Source: Nostoc sp. HK-01
Lineage (GTDB): Bacteria > Cyanobacteriota > Cyanobacteriia > Cyanobacteriales > Nostocaceae
Length of the DNA: 64,000 nucleotides
NCBI GenBank assembly: GCA_003990705.1
Contig: AP018318.1
Location: forward strand, 5,087,501 to 5,151,500
Reading direction: 5' to 3'
The position numbers and the translations under genes were made by a program. Positions 17,648-26,386 of the stretch are shown here, one piece after another. Below the pieces are notes generated by a model, which ran no database searches, was not told where the DNA came from, and saw only the letters and a list, made by a program, of their open reading frames with translations. The stretch's first letter is position 1, and the number at the start of each line of letters is the position of its first letter.

Positions 17648-18301
17648 ATGAAGATTCTACCTATTAGTAGCATGATCCTAACTCTAATAGCTGCAATTGG
17701 TGGATCACCATTAGTGTTAGCACTTCCCCCAAAAGTGGTGTTACAAGGAAATGCACAGATTACTGAAAAACAACCAGTTAAACTAGCACAGTTGCAAGAC
17801 GACAATAATTCAGAGCGATCGCAATTAGTGCAACAAGCGAATGCTTTATATAATCAAGGAGATTTAACAGGTGCCGAAAAAATTCTACGTAGATTGAATA
17901 AAAAATATCCCGAAGATGCTTTTGGGCATTTTCAACTAGGCAATGTACTCCTCCGCCAAAAGCAGCCTGAAGCAGCTATTTCATCATATCAAGAAGCAAT
18001 TCGCCTCAAGCCAAAATATGCCTTAGCTTATAATGCACTGGGAGTTGTTTATGCAACTCAAGACCGCTGGGATGATGCTATTAGTCAATATCGCAAAGCT
18101 TTAGAAATAAATGCTAATTATGGCGAAGCAATGACGAATTTAGGACAGGCACTATGGCAAGTTAATAAAAAAGATGAGGCGGTTGCTTCTCTAGAAAAAG
18201 CTTTAAATATTTTTAAAACCCAAAGTAGAAATGATAAGGTTTATCAAATTCAACAAATGTTAAAACAAATCAGAACTGCGGATGATCCTAGTGTGTCTTG
18301 A
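17648..18301 (+). CDS. Secreted or membrane-anchored TPR protein
   Basis: The ATG at 17648, about 10 bases after GAGGAG, gives 217 residues. A signal-like N-terminus (ILPISSMILTLIAAIGGSPLVLA) is followed from about residue 60 by four tetratricopeptide units. Examples are AFGHFQLGNVLLRQKQPEAAISSYQEAIRLKP and ALAYNALGVVYATQDRWDDAISQYRKALEINA, written here as separate helices. TPRs mediate protein contacts; the partner is unknown. A TTG at 17639 is an alternative start. Confidence 0.82.
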   Translation: MKILPISSMILTLIAAIGGSPLVLALPPKVVLQGNAQITEKQPVKLAQLQDDNNSERSQLVQQANALYNQGDLTGAEKILRRLNKKYPEDAFGHFQLGNVLLRQKQPEAAISSYQEAIRLKPKYALAYNALGVVYATQDRWDDAISQYRKALEINANYGEAMTNLGQALWQVNKKDEAVASLEKALNIFKTQSRNDKVYQIQQMLKQIRTADDPSVS

Positions 18302-18324
18302 ACAAGAATATAGATTGTATAACT

Positions 18325-19893
18325 CTAATGGGCAACTGCACCGCCAGTTGCTTTCACTTTTTTAATGAATAAAATAGCAATACCGCTGACTAACAAAGCT
18401 AGACCAATAAAATAAAAACAATCGTTAAAAGCCATAACAAATGCTTCGCGGCGGACGACATTAGAAATAGATGCGATCGCCTGATTTTGAGCAGTACTTA
18501 AATCTGCACCGCGACTGATAAAATATTGTGTCATCTGGTCAATTCGCTGTTGCGTTTCTGGGTTATATAAAGATACGGCATCTCCTAATCGATTTGAGTG
18601 AAATTGCTCTCTATTAGTTAATAAGGTTGCTAAAATAGCAATTCCTAGGGAACCACCCATATTTCGCATCATATTAAATAAACCACTGGCTGAACCTGCA
18701 TCTTTGGGATTCAAACCCGCAGTTGCAATTGATGTTAGCGGAACCATAATTAATGGTTGTCCCATAGCGCGAACTAGTTGTGACCACCGCAATTGATCTA
18801 ACCCTGTTTGATTAGTTAAACCTGCATTCATAAATGCACTAATCGCAAATAAAGTAACACCTAAAGCCACCATAAACCGCACATCAATGCGTTGCATAAG
18901 TTTGGGAATAAAAGGAATAATAAATAATTGCGGAATACCCGCCCAAATTAACACTTCACCAATTTGCAGAGCATTATATTGTTGAATTTGGGCGAGATAT
19001 AAAGGCAAAATATAAATCGAGCCATATAATCCTATTCCCAGGGAGACATTAACGACACTTGCTAAAGCAAAGTTGCGATAACGTAATAAACTTAAATTAA
19101 TAAATGGTTGCTTACGAGTTAATTCAATCAAGAAAAATAACGTCAGAAAAATTGCAGCAATAATACTCAAGCGCAGAATCAATGGTGAACCAAACCAATC
19201 TTTGCGGCTACCTTCTTCTAACACTACCTGTAAGGAACCTAAGCCAATAGCCATTGAAATAATTCCCCACCAGTCACCCTGTTTTAATAACTGTATTTGG
19301 GGTTTGACTTGCTTAATTCCATACCACACACCAGCCAGCATTAATGCCCCAGGAAATACATTGATATAAAAGCTATATTCCCAACTATAATTTTCTGTTA
19401 ACCAACCGCCTAAAGTTGGGCCAATTGATGGTGCAAAAACTGCTGTAATCGCAAATGCAGCTAATCCTATTGATTGCTTTGCTGGTGGTAATGTTGTTAA
19501 AACAACCGTTAAAGATGAAGGAATTAAAACTCCGCCTGTAAAGCCTTGCAAAGCCCGGAAAACAATCATGGAATTCAAATCCCATGCCCAAGCACAGCAA
19601 ATAGAGAAGAAAATAAATAATACTGTATTAACTAGTAAATAAAGCCTGAGAGAAAAAACCCGCGATAACCATCCTGTTAAGGGAATAACGACAATTTCTG
19701 CAACCAGATAAGCAGTAGAAATCCAAGAACCTTCTTCTAAAGTTGCGCCTAAAGATGCTTGAATTTCTTGCAATGAAGCGTTAGTAATTTGGATATCTAA
19801 AACTGCCATAAAGGCACCAAGCATACTGGCTAATACACCAATCCAAGTTCTTAACGGTATGCGTTCTGGCGCTACAGCAGAAACATTAGCCAT
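18325..19893 (-). CDS. DHA2-family MFS multidrug exporter (EmrB/QacA type)
   Basis: The 522-residue transporter has about 14 hydrophobic segments. Its first segment holds the LGAFMAVLDIQITNASLQEIQ motif of the 14-TM drug:H+ antiporter family, and later GSASGLFNMMRNMGGSLGIAI, the conserved EmrB-type segment. It should pump hydrophobic compounds out, together with the EmrA-like adaptor encoded two genes upstream (21462-22922). It is the last gene of the marR-emrA-MFS-emrB series on the minus strand, after a 204-bp gap that contains repeat-like CTCTGCGCCTCCGCACCTCTGCGTG DNA. Confidence 0.93.
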   Translation of the reverse strand: MANVSAVAPERIPLRTWIGVLASMLGAFMAVLDIQITNASLQEIQASLGATLEEGSWISTAYLVAEIVVIPLTGWLSRVFSLRLYLLVNTVLFIFFSICCAWAWDLNSMIVFRALQGFTGGVLIPSSLTVVLTTLPPAKQSIGLAAFAITAVFAPSIGPTLGGWLTENYSWEYSFYINVFPGALMLAGVWYGIKQVKPQIQLLKQGDWWGIISMAIGLGSLQVVLEEGSRKDWFGSPLILRLSIIAAIFLTLFFLIELTRKQPFINLSLLRYRNFALASVVNVSLGIGLYGSIYILPLYLAQIQQYNALQIGEVLIWAGIPQLFIIPFIPKLMQRIDVRFMVALGVTLFAISAFMNAGLTNQTGLDQLRWSQLVRAMGQPLIMVPLTSIATAGLNPKDAGSASGLFNMMRNMGGSLGIAILATLLTNREQFHSNRLGDAVSLYNPETQQRIDQMTQYFISRGADLSTAQNQAIASISNVVRREAFVMAFNDCFYFIGLALLVSGIAILFIKKVKATGGAVAH

Positions 19894-20097
19894 AGTATTG
19901 CTCCAGTTTGAGGTGCGAATAAAATTGGAAGAATATTAAAAATTTACCATTGATAGTAGGTTACAGGTTAAAGGTGACAGGTTACAGAAGAGGAATATCT
20001 AGCGATAGTCTCTTAAATCTCTCTGCGCCTCCGCACCTCTGCGTGAAATAACTTCTCAAAGTCAACACAGTTAGCAATTGAAGCTTGATTGATAAAT

Positions 20098-21360
20098 CTA
20101 CTTCCTAGCTACAATACCTCTTTGTTCATAAATAGGTATCACCATTTTTCGTAAAATAGGAAGTTGTCTACTAAAAAATATTGAACCAATAATACAAGCT
20201 ATACCATCAATTATTAATGTATTAGGAGCACCAATTATATCTGCAATTCCGCCGCCGATTAAATTGCCTATAGGTATCATGCCTAAAAATGACATTGTGT
20301 ATAAGCTCATCAATCTGCCACGTTTATCTTCTTCAACAATAGTTTGCAAAAATGTATTGCTCGCGGCAATTTGTAAAATAGTTCCTAAGCCAACAAATAG
20401 CATTGTGAACAACGATAATGGTAAAAATCGAGATAATGCAAAGGCGATCAAACCACATCCTAATATTGCTGGTGCGATCGCAATTAATTTCCCAATTCCT
20501 AAAATGGTTTGGCGCGTAGCGAGATATATTCCCCCTGATAATGCTCCCACACCTGATGCAGCCATTAAAAAGCCTAAAGTTTCCGCACCACCTTTGAGAA
20601 TTGTTTCGGCAAATACTGGCACAAGAATTGTATTTTGTAACCCCATTAAACTGACTAAAGCTGATAGCAATAAAATTGCGCGAATGGGTTGAAAGTTAAA
20701 GGCATAGATAAAACCTTCTTTAACTTTTTGTAAGGGATTACCTGAATTAACCGGAATTTTCCACGGTTTAACTGTCATCGCCAGTAACCCTGCAAGCACA
20801 GCAATATAACTCAAACCATCTATTAAAAAACAGTAAGCTACACCAACTCGCGCAATTAGTAGTCCTCCCACAGCAGGGCCAATTAGTCGCGCCCCATTAA
20901 TCATAGTTGAGTTGATGGCGATCGCATTGGCTAAATCATCTTTGCGTTCTACTAATTCGGGTACGAATGCTTGTCTGGCTGGTGCATCCAAGGCGTTAAT
21001 AAATCCTTGTAATAAGCTCAAAGCAATAATATGCCAAATTTGAATCACCCCTGTTAGTGTTAAGGTAGCTAACGCTAACGATTGGATCATCGCCATAATT
21101 TGTGTACCAATCAAGGTACGATACCGCGAAAAGCGATCTACAAATACGCCGCCCAAGGGAGCGAGAAAAAAGCTAGGAATTTGACTAGCAAATCCCACAA
21201 CTCCTAACATTAATGGTGAGTTAGTTAAGTCATACACTAGCCAAACAGTAGCTAGTTGAGTCATCCATGTGCCAATTAGAGAAATGCCTTGTCCGGCAAA
21301 AAACAAACGATAGTTTTTTGATCTGAAGGCAGGTATTTGCAACTGTTTAAATATTGTCAT
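20098..21360 (-). CDS. MFS transporter, EntS/BacE-like 12-TM exporter
   Basis: The 420-residue protein shows the MFS_3 pattern: FAGQGISLIGTWMTQLATVWLVYDLT in the first segments, then PLGGVFVDRFSRYRTLIGTQ (the D-R-x-x-R cytoplasmic loop) and DAPARQAFVPELV. Relatives export siderophores or small drugs. It lies between the emrA-like and emrB-like genes, an unusual insertion of a second pump into an EmrAB pair. A heptamer repeat cluster fills the 101-bp gap to the upstream emrA-like gene. Confidence 0.9.
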   Translation of the reverse strand: MTIFKQLQIPAFRSKNYRLFFAGQGISLIGTWMTQLATVWLVYDLTNSPLMLGVVGFASQIPSFFLAPLGGVFVDRFSRYRTLIGTQIMAMIQSLALATLTLTGVIQIWHIIALSLLQGFINALDAPARQAFVPELVERKDDLANAIAINSTMINGARLIGPAVGGLLIARVGVAYCFLIDGLSYIAVLAGLLAMTVKPWKIPVNSGNPLQKVKEGFIYAFNFQPIRAILLLSALVSLMGLQNTILVPVFAETILKGGAETLGFLMAASGVGALSGGIYLATRQTILGIGKLIAIAPAILGCGLIAFALSRFLPLSLFTMLFVGLGTILQIAASNTFLQTIVEEDKRGRLMSLYTMSFLGMIPIGNLIGGGIADIIGAPNTLIIDGIACIIGSIFFSRQLPILRKMVIPIYEQRGIVARK

Positions 21361-21430
21361 TGGTCATTTGTCATTGGTCATTTGTCCTTAGTCAATGGTC
21401 AATAGCTAAGAATTGATGACTATTGACATC
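21361..21430. repeat. Dispersed heptamer-type repeat cluster
   Basis: TGGTCATTTGTCATTGGTCATTTG runs are followed by TCAATGGTCAATAG and GACTATTGAC between the emrA-like and MFS genes. It belongs to the same family as 6080-6168 and could act as an mRNA structure separating expression of the two cistrons. Confidence 0.6.
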
Positions 21431-21461
21431 CGTCGAACTCAAGTTAATTTCACACTTTACC

Positions 21462-22922
21462 TCACTTCACTTCAACAGTAACTTCCGCAGACATCCCTGG
21501 TGTAATCCGTGAGTCGTAACCTTGCATACTCTTTTGGTCTAAAACTATTTTGACGGGGATACGTTGTACAACTTTGGTAAAGTTACCTGTAGCGTTGTCT
21601 GGCGGTAACAAGGCAAATTGCGCGCCGGAAGCTGGCGAAACACTGTCAACTCTTCCGCTAAAGGTGTGATGGGGAAAAGCATCCAGTTTCACTTCTACTG
21701 GTTGTCCTGCTTTCATCCTTTCTAATTGAGTTTCTTTGAAGTTGGCTACTACCCAATTTTCGTTATCAACGATCGCCATTAATGGTGATCCCGCTTGGAT
21801 TCTATTCCCAACTTCCACGGTTTTTTTACCAACTCGTCCGCCACTAGGAGCCGTAATGTTGGTGTAGGATAACTGCAATTGGGCATCTTTTAATGATGCT
21901 TCGGCTTGGGCGATCGCTGCTTTAGCCGCTTCGTATTGACCCCGTTTCACACTAGTATCTTGACCGCCAGCTGTCGCTTGTTGCAACCCACCTCTCGATG
22001 CTGCAAGTTTGGCTTGGGCGCTGGTGACACCTTCTTGGGCTTGTGCTAGTTGAGATTGGGCTTTGGCTACTCCAACTCTGGCTGAGGCTAACCTAGCTTG
22101 GGCTTGTTGAACTCCTTGGACAGCCGCATTTTTCTGCGCTAAAGCCACATCATAAGCTGCTTTGGCTGCATCCAACTGTTGACGCGCGATCGCCCCTTCT
22201 TTATACAAGCTGTTGTAACGGTTATAATCTGTTTCCGCTTTTTGCAAATTAGCGTTGGTTTGGGCTACTTGGGCTTGGGCGGCGGGAATTCCGGCTTGGG
22301 CTTCTTGTACTGCTGCTTGGGCGGCGGGAATTCCAGCTTGGGCTTCTTGTACTGCTGCTTGGGCGGTGGAAATTGCCGCTATTGCATTACTAACATCACC
22401 TTGCGCTTGAGTTGTCTTTCCACTAGTGGTTTCAGAACTTAAGGCAATATTGGCGGCGGCGGCTTGGGCTTGGCTACGGGCATTTTCTAAGGCGGCGGCG
22501 GCCTGCTGCACTTTACTTTGATAATCGCGGGGGTCGAGTTTGACTAATAACTGTCCCGGTTGCACTTCTTGGTTATCGTTAACTAAAACTTGGGCAACTG
22601 TTCCCGGAATTTTGCTACTAACTTGGTGAACATGTCCTGTCACCGTAGCGTTGTCTGTTTCTTCGTGGGTGGAAGCAAACTGCCAATAGTTATAACCAAA
22701 TGTACCTACGGCGATCGCACCTACACCCAAACCAGCCAAAATTAAAGGCAATCGCTTTTTACTACGAGGTTTGTCTTTTTTCTCTACCTCTGGCTGTACA
22801 TCAGTTTCTGGTGCTTCTGGTGTGGCGATCGCTGTTTCTAAAGTTTCGGTATCCGTAATCATTTCTGTTTCGACAACAGCTGTTTTCTCTTTGTTGCGTC
22901 CGTTGAAAGTAGTTGTCGTCAT
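21462..22922 (-). CDS. EmrA/HlyD-type membrane fusion protein
   Basis: The 486-residue adaptor has a cytoplasmic N-terminus rich in acidic residues, one membrane segment (about 57-80, LPLILAGLGVGAIAVGTFGY), and a lipoyl-like half motif VSSKIPGTVAQVLVNDNQEVQPGQLL. A long coiled coil with Ala/Gln repeats (AQAAVQEAQAGIPAAQ twice) is followed by the second lipoyl half and barrel (LSYTNITAPSGGRVGKK). It links an inner-membrane pump to the outer membrane. AGAGGGGAACT just before the ATG is a strong ribosome site. The exact AAVQEAQAGIP duplication reflects a 42-bp DNA repeat around 22280-22370. Confidence 0.93.
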   Translation of the reverse strand: MTTTTFNGRNKEKTAVVETEMITDTETLETAIATPEAPETDVQPEVEKKDKPRSKKRLPLILAGLGVGAIAVGTFGYNYWQFASTHEETDNATVTGHVHQVSSKIPGTVAQVLVNDNQEVQPGQLLVKLDPRDYQSKVQQAAAALENARSQAQAAAANIALSSETTSGKTTQAQGDVSNAIAAISTAQAAVQEAQAGIPAAQAAVQEAQAGIPAAQAQVAQTNANLQKAETDYNRYNSLYKEGAIARQQLDAAKAAYDVALAQKNAAVQGVQQAQARLASARVGVAKAQSQLAQAQEGVTSAQAKLAASRGGLQQATAGGQDTSVKRGQYEAAKAAIAQAEASLKDAQLQLSYTNITAPSGGRVGKKTVEVGNRIQAGSPLMAIVDNENWVVANFKETQLERMKAGQPVEVKLDAFPHHTFSGRVDSVSPASGAQFALLPPDNATGNFTKVVQRIPVKIVLDQKSMQGYDSRITPGMSAEVTVEVK

Positions 22923-22990
22923 AGTTCCCCTCTTCCTTGCTCAATCATTAGAACACGTACTATTTAGTTACAAGCTGCTCTTAGTCTTTT

Positions 22991-23006
22991 ATTTAGTATG
23001 CTAAAT
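22991..23006. promoter_or_regulatory. Candidate MarR operator upstream of the emrA-like gene
   Basis: ATTTAGTATGCTAAAT is a 16-bp near-perfect palindrome (mismatch only at the two symmetric positions inside the centre), 69 bp upstream of the emrA-like ATG. The half site ATTTAGTAT recurs upstream of marR at 23558-23566, and TATTTAGTTAC occurs at 22960-22970. Shared boxes before a MarR gene and its neighbour pump fit autoregulation; this is inference. Confidence 0.5.
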
Positions 23007-23063
23007 ATTTTCTCAAATAAATTTATACATGGCTTCACCCGAATGGGCGATTGTCATCCAGCC

Positions 23064-23531
23064 TTAAGATAGGTTAGCAATTGCTCTATTTAGCAGTTGA
23101 GAAAAGAATTCACGGTCATCGGAAGAAATACCACGCATGGCATCTTCACGTAATTCTGCGGCTAGGGGAGGTAATATTTTTTCTAAGTCTTTACCAGCAT
23201 CAGTTAACCAGATGCGCCAAATGCGGCGATCATGCACATCTCGTTCTCGACGAACTAAGCCGCGTTCTTCCATTCGGTCTAGTACGCCTGTTAACGTTCC
23301 ACCCACCTGTTGTAACTTCTCACCAATACTGGATGTGGGTAAACCATCTTCTTGCCACAAACAGCACAATACCAACCAATGAAATGGTGTTAGTCCAAAA
23401 GGCTCTAGTTTTTCAGTAAACTTCCGGGTAAGCAGTTGTGAAAGCAGCTTGATTCGATAACCTAAATTGTAAGGTGCTAAAACTTGCTGCCACGACTCTA
23501 ATGCGGTAGAATTATCAGGTTTGACAACCAT
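23064..23531 (-). CDS. MarR family transcriptional regulator
   Basis: The 155-residue winged-helix protein shows the MarR core. A helical dimer arm (YRIKLLSQLLTRKFTEKL) precedes LTPFHWLVLCCLWQEDGL and the recognition helix region GGTLTGVLDRMEERGLVRRERDVHDRRIWRIWLT, where D-x-R-D-R-R forms the beta wing. The C-terminal helices complete the dimer. It is the first gene before an efflux set (emrA-like, two MFS pumps), so ligand-sensitive repression of the pumps is likely. No clear ribosome site precedes the ATG. Confidence 0.93.
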   Translation of the reverse strand: MVVKPDNSTALESWQQVLAPYNLGYRIKLLSQLLTRKFTEKLEPFGLTPFHWLVLCCLWQEDGLPTSSIGEKLQQVGGTLTGVLDRMEERGLVRRERDVHDRRIWRIWLTDAGKDLEKILPPLAAELREDAMRGISSDDREFFSQLLNRAIANLS

Positions 23532-23557
23532 TATAAAAATTACTTAGCGTGCGTAAT

Positions 23558-23566
23558 ATTTAGTAT
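23558..23566. promoter_or_regulatory. Candidate MarR half site upstream of marR
   Basis: ATTTAGTAT lies 27-35 bp upstream of the marR start and equals one half of the palindrome at 22991-23006. The neighbouring TTACTTAGCGTGCGTAA has matching TTAC/GTAA ends. The position would overlap a promoter and suit autorepression. Confidence 0.35.
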
Positions 23567-23623
23567 AACTACAATTATTCATCTTGGCAATAGAGCGATC
23601 GCATTCAGCAATAAATTAGTAGA

Positions 23624-23643
23624 GTAGGTGCGATCGCACCTAC
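23624..23643. repeat. 20-bp perfect palindrome centred on a HIP1 octamer
   Basis: GTAGGTGCGATCGCACCTAC is perfectly self-complementary with GCGATCGC at its core. It lies just beyond the stop of the UbiH-like gene, in the gap to marR. A related, imperfect copy (CTTGTAGG...AGGCGATCGCACCCTACAAG) occurs at 33393-33443. Possible roles are terminator stem or a spread repeat seeded by HIP1. Confidence 0.7.
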
Positions 23644-23662
23644 AAAATTTGGTGTTGAATTT

Positions 23663-24931
23663 TTAAAACCGCTGTGCTAATTGCGGAGTCCGCCCCTTTA
23701 AACCAATCATTAACTTTAAGGCAAATACCTTTAATAGGGGAACGCGCTGCATCAACCATAAACCCAAACGACGCAACATCACTAAGGGTAAGATTTGGTT
23801 AGAAAACATCCGGTCTAATAAATCGGTGAAACCTAAAATTGTCAGGTTTTCTAGTTTCCGCCAGCGTTCATAGCGTTTGAGGACTTGAATTTTGCCAATA
23901 TCTTCGCCTTTAGCATAGGCTGTTTGGATAACTTGCGCTAAAGCTGCTGCATCTCGAATACCGAGATTTAAACCTTGTCCACCAACGGGATGACAGTTGT
24001 GGGCTGCATCACCAATTAATGCCAAACGGGGGAGGACATAGCGATCGCTTTGCATGAGTTGGACTGGGAAGACGAAGCGATCGCCTAATAATTCCAATTT
24101 GCCCATTTGATCACCGTAACGGCGGCTTAATTCTGCCAAAAATTGATCATCATCCAAAGCACATAAGGCTTTTGCTTCTTCATGGGGTGCTGTCCAGACA
24201 ATGCGGCAACGGTTCCCCGGTAAAGGTAAAATCGCAAACGGGCCGCTAGGCCAAAATCTTTCGTAAGCAGTATCGTTGTGGGGTTTTTCTGGTTTGACAA
24301 AAGCAACTATACAAGATTGCCAATATTTCCAACCATGAGTTTTGATACCTGCTGCTTGGCGAATAGGCGATCGCGATCCATCCGCCGCCACTAATAACTT
24401 ACTGCGGACTGTATATATCTGTTCAAAAATCTTGATATCGATTGCCACTATATCCTGCTGATGTTGTGTATTAACTACTTCCGCCGGACATAGATAATTT
24501 ACATTAGGGCATTTCTGAACAAATTCCTGCAAAGGCTGCAACAAAGCTTGGTGTTCAGCAACGTAACCTAACTCTGGTGTGTCTTTAGCAAGATCAGCAG
24601 TTGCAAATTCCACCACATCAGGATAATCCGCATCAGAAAGCCGCACATGGCGGTATTTGGCAATTTGGGGTAATATTTTGTCCCAAACTCCAATACCTTG
24701 GTAAATCAGCGCCGAAAGCAAATGGACTGCGTAAGCTTGTCCTTTAGCCACGGATGCTGATGTCACCTTGGCTTCAATTAGCAGAATATTCAAGCCAGAG
24801 TCTTTTAAAGCAGCGGCTAGGGTTAACCCAACAATTCCACCGCCGACAATTACCAAATCATAGTCGTATCCCCGTTTGTCTGCTGCGGGTTGCTGAGGGG
24901 AAAGAGTTTGAGTAAGTTGGGTTAGCGCCAT
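23663..24931 (-). CDS. UbiH/COQ6-like FAD-dependent aromatic hydroxylase
   Basis: The 422-residue flavoprotein has the three class-A monooxygenase motifs: YDLVIVGGGIVGLTLAAAL (dinucleotide-binding, about 24-42), LLVAADGSRSPIR (DG motif) and ALIGDAAHNCHPVGGQGLNLGIRD (GD motif), the last typical of the UbiH/VisC group. Relatives hydroxylate quinone precursors in ubiquinone synthesis; in cyanobacteria the substrate is probably a plastoquinone or related ring, which is inference. It stands upstream of, and on the same strand as, marR, but a HIP1-centred palindrome separates them. Confidence 0.85.
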   Translation of the reverse strand: MALTQLTQTLSPQQPAADKRGYDYDLVIVGGGIVGLTLAAALKDSGLNILLIEAKVTSASVAKGQAYAVHLLSALIYQGIGVWDKILPQIAKYRHVRLSDADYPDVVEFATADLAKDTPELGYVAEHQALLQPLQEFVQKCPNVNYLCPAEVVNTQHQQDIVAIDIKIFEQIYTVRSKLLVAADGSRSPIRQAAGIKTHGWKYWQSCIVAFVKPEKPHNDTAYERFWPSGPFAILPLPGNRCRIVWTAPHEEAKALCALDDDQFLAELSRRYGDQMGKLELLGDRFVFPVQLMQSDRYVLPRLALIGDAAHNCHPVGGQGLNLGIRDAAALAQVIQTAYAKGEDIGKIQVLKRYERWRKLENLTILGFTDLLDRMFSNQILPLVMLRRLGLWLMQRVPLLKVFALKLMIGLKGRTPQLAQRF

Positions 24932-25301
24932 TGTTAAAAGAAATTAAGCCATCTTAAATATTATTCTTACGCGATCGCCCCTGATAGAGCAAGTTGATCA
25001 ACGAATTTTCCGATTCCATCAACATAGTGAATTATTTCATTAACTTTTTTAACTATTTGCATTGGCTTAAATGTCTTAAGTGTCTTAACTGTCCTTAAAA
25101 ATAGCCAGAAAGTAAACTTATTGTACAAATACTTGCTGGATTAAGTAAGTGTTTGTAGTCTAACGTATGGCTATTTAAATACTAAAAAAACATAATTCTT
25201 ATGCCTAAAAAATAGTCTTGATTTGGCTTGTAAATATGAGCAAAATTGTGACATTTTTTGTTCTGCCCATTCAAACTACTCTAAAACTTTAAAACAGAAT
25301 A
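24932..25301. other. Intergenic promoter region between divergent genes
   Basis: No gene is seen in 370 AT-rich bases between the divergent UbiH-like gene and the oxylipin cluster. A HIP1 octamer lies at 24971-24978 and a local direct repeat TTAAATGTCTTAAGTGTCTTAACTGTCCTTAA spans about 25067-25098. The latter has three spaced GTCTTAA/GTCCTTAA boxes that could bind a regulator of the cluster. Confidence 0.45.
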
Positions 25302-26312
25302 ATGAAACGTCTTGTTATTTGTTGTGATGGAACTTGGCAACAGTTAGCTAGTCCGTATCCAAGCAATGTGGTGAAGCTGGCTCAATCAGTGAAACCAATT
25401 GCTCAAGATGGAGTTCCCCAGATTGTTTTCTATGATGAAGGAATTGGCTCTGAGAGTCAAAAGGTTTTGGGAGGAGCTACTGGATTAGGAATCGATAGAA
25501 ATATTGAAGATGGCTATCGATTTTTGGTTCTTAACTATGTTCCTGGTGATGAAATCTATTTATTTGGTTTTAGTCGTGGTGCTTATACAGTCAGAAGTCT
25601 AGCAGGAATGATCTATTGTTCAGGTTTGCTAGACCGACCTCATATAACCAAAGCACATGAAGCTTACGAGCTTTATCGTAACCGTAATGTCAAGCCTAAA
25701 GACAAGGAAGCAGTAAACTATCGCAAGACATACGGAGAAAGAGTTCCCATCACCTTGATTGGTTGTTTTGACACCGTAGGAGCGCTGGGGATTCCTGGGT
25801 TAGCTGTCTTCAAAAAGTTTCATGACCAACTTAATCAACGCTACAGATTCCATGACACTACTTTAAACAAAGATATTCAGAATGCGATCCACGCAATGGC
25901 GATCGATGAAATCCGGGAAATCTTTGATGTAACCCCAATGAAAGCTCATCCTGAGGCGACACATCAACGAGTAATTCAAAAGTGGTTTCCTGGTGAGCAT
26001 GGTTGCGTTGGTGGTGGAACTGAAGAACACAGCGGATTATCCGATGCAGCCTTACAGTGGATGATTGATTCTGTCGGTGATTTAGGATTAGGACTGGACT
26101 TCGATACAAGTGTAATTCCCACAGGTATCAACCCCAATTATGAATGTGAGTTTAAGAACGATCCTGGATTTTTTAAATTAGCAGGAATCAAGCTGCGTGA
26201 GGTTGGCGATGCTATTGAAGACATTCATGACAGTGCAATCAACCGCCTCAAAGGTCGCAAGGACTACAGACCCAAAAATTTAAAAAGCATTATTTCCAAA
26301 TTATTGGATTAA
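25302..26312 (+). CDS. DUF2235 alpha/beta-hydrolase, candidate (phospho)lipase
   Basis: The 336-residue protein begins MKRLVICCDGTWQ, the DUF2235 opening strand, and has YLFGFSRGAYTVRSLAG with the nucleophile elbow GFSRGA (Ser91). FDTVGALG (Asp157) and WFPGEHGCVGGG (His233) complete a plausible Ser-Asp-His triad. DUF2235 includes the Tle1 phospholipase effectors of type VI secretion. No signal peptide or secretion module is present, so an intracellular lipase is more likely. It lies 74 bp upstream of a fatty-acid dioxygenase gene on the same strand, which suggests release of fatty acid for that enzyme (inference). Confidence 0.85.
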   Translation: MKRLVICCDGTWQQLASPYPSNVVKLAQSVKPIAQDGVPQIVFYDEGIGSESQKVLGGATGLGIDRNIEDGYRFLVLNYVPGDEIYLFGFSRGAYTVRSLAGMIYCSGLLDRPHITKAHEAYELYRNRNVKPKDKEAVNYRKTYGERVPITLIGCFDTVGALGIPGLAVFKKFHDQLNQRYRFHDTTLNKDIQNAIHAMAIDEIREIFDVTPMKAHPEATHQRVIQKWFPGEHGCVGGGTEEHSGLSDAALQWMIDSVGDLGLGLDFDTSVIPTGINPNYECEFKNDPGFFKLAGIKLREVGDAIEDIHDSAINRLKGRKDYRPKNLKSIISKLLD

Positions 26313-26386
26313 TTCCAGATTAGGAAATTTTTTGGCGATCGCTCAAAATCAAAAATTCAAGTTCAAGCAATACATAGGTAATCATT

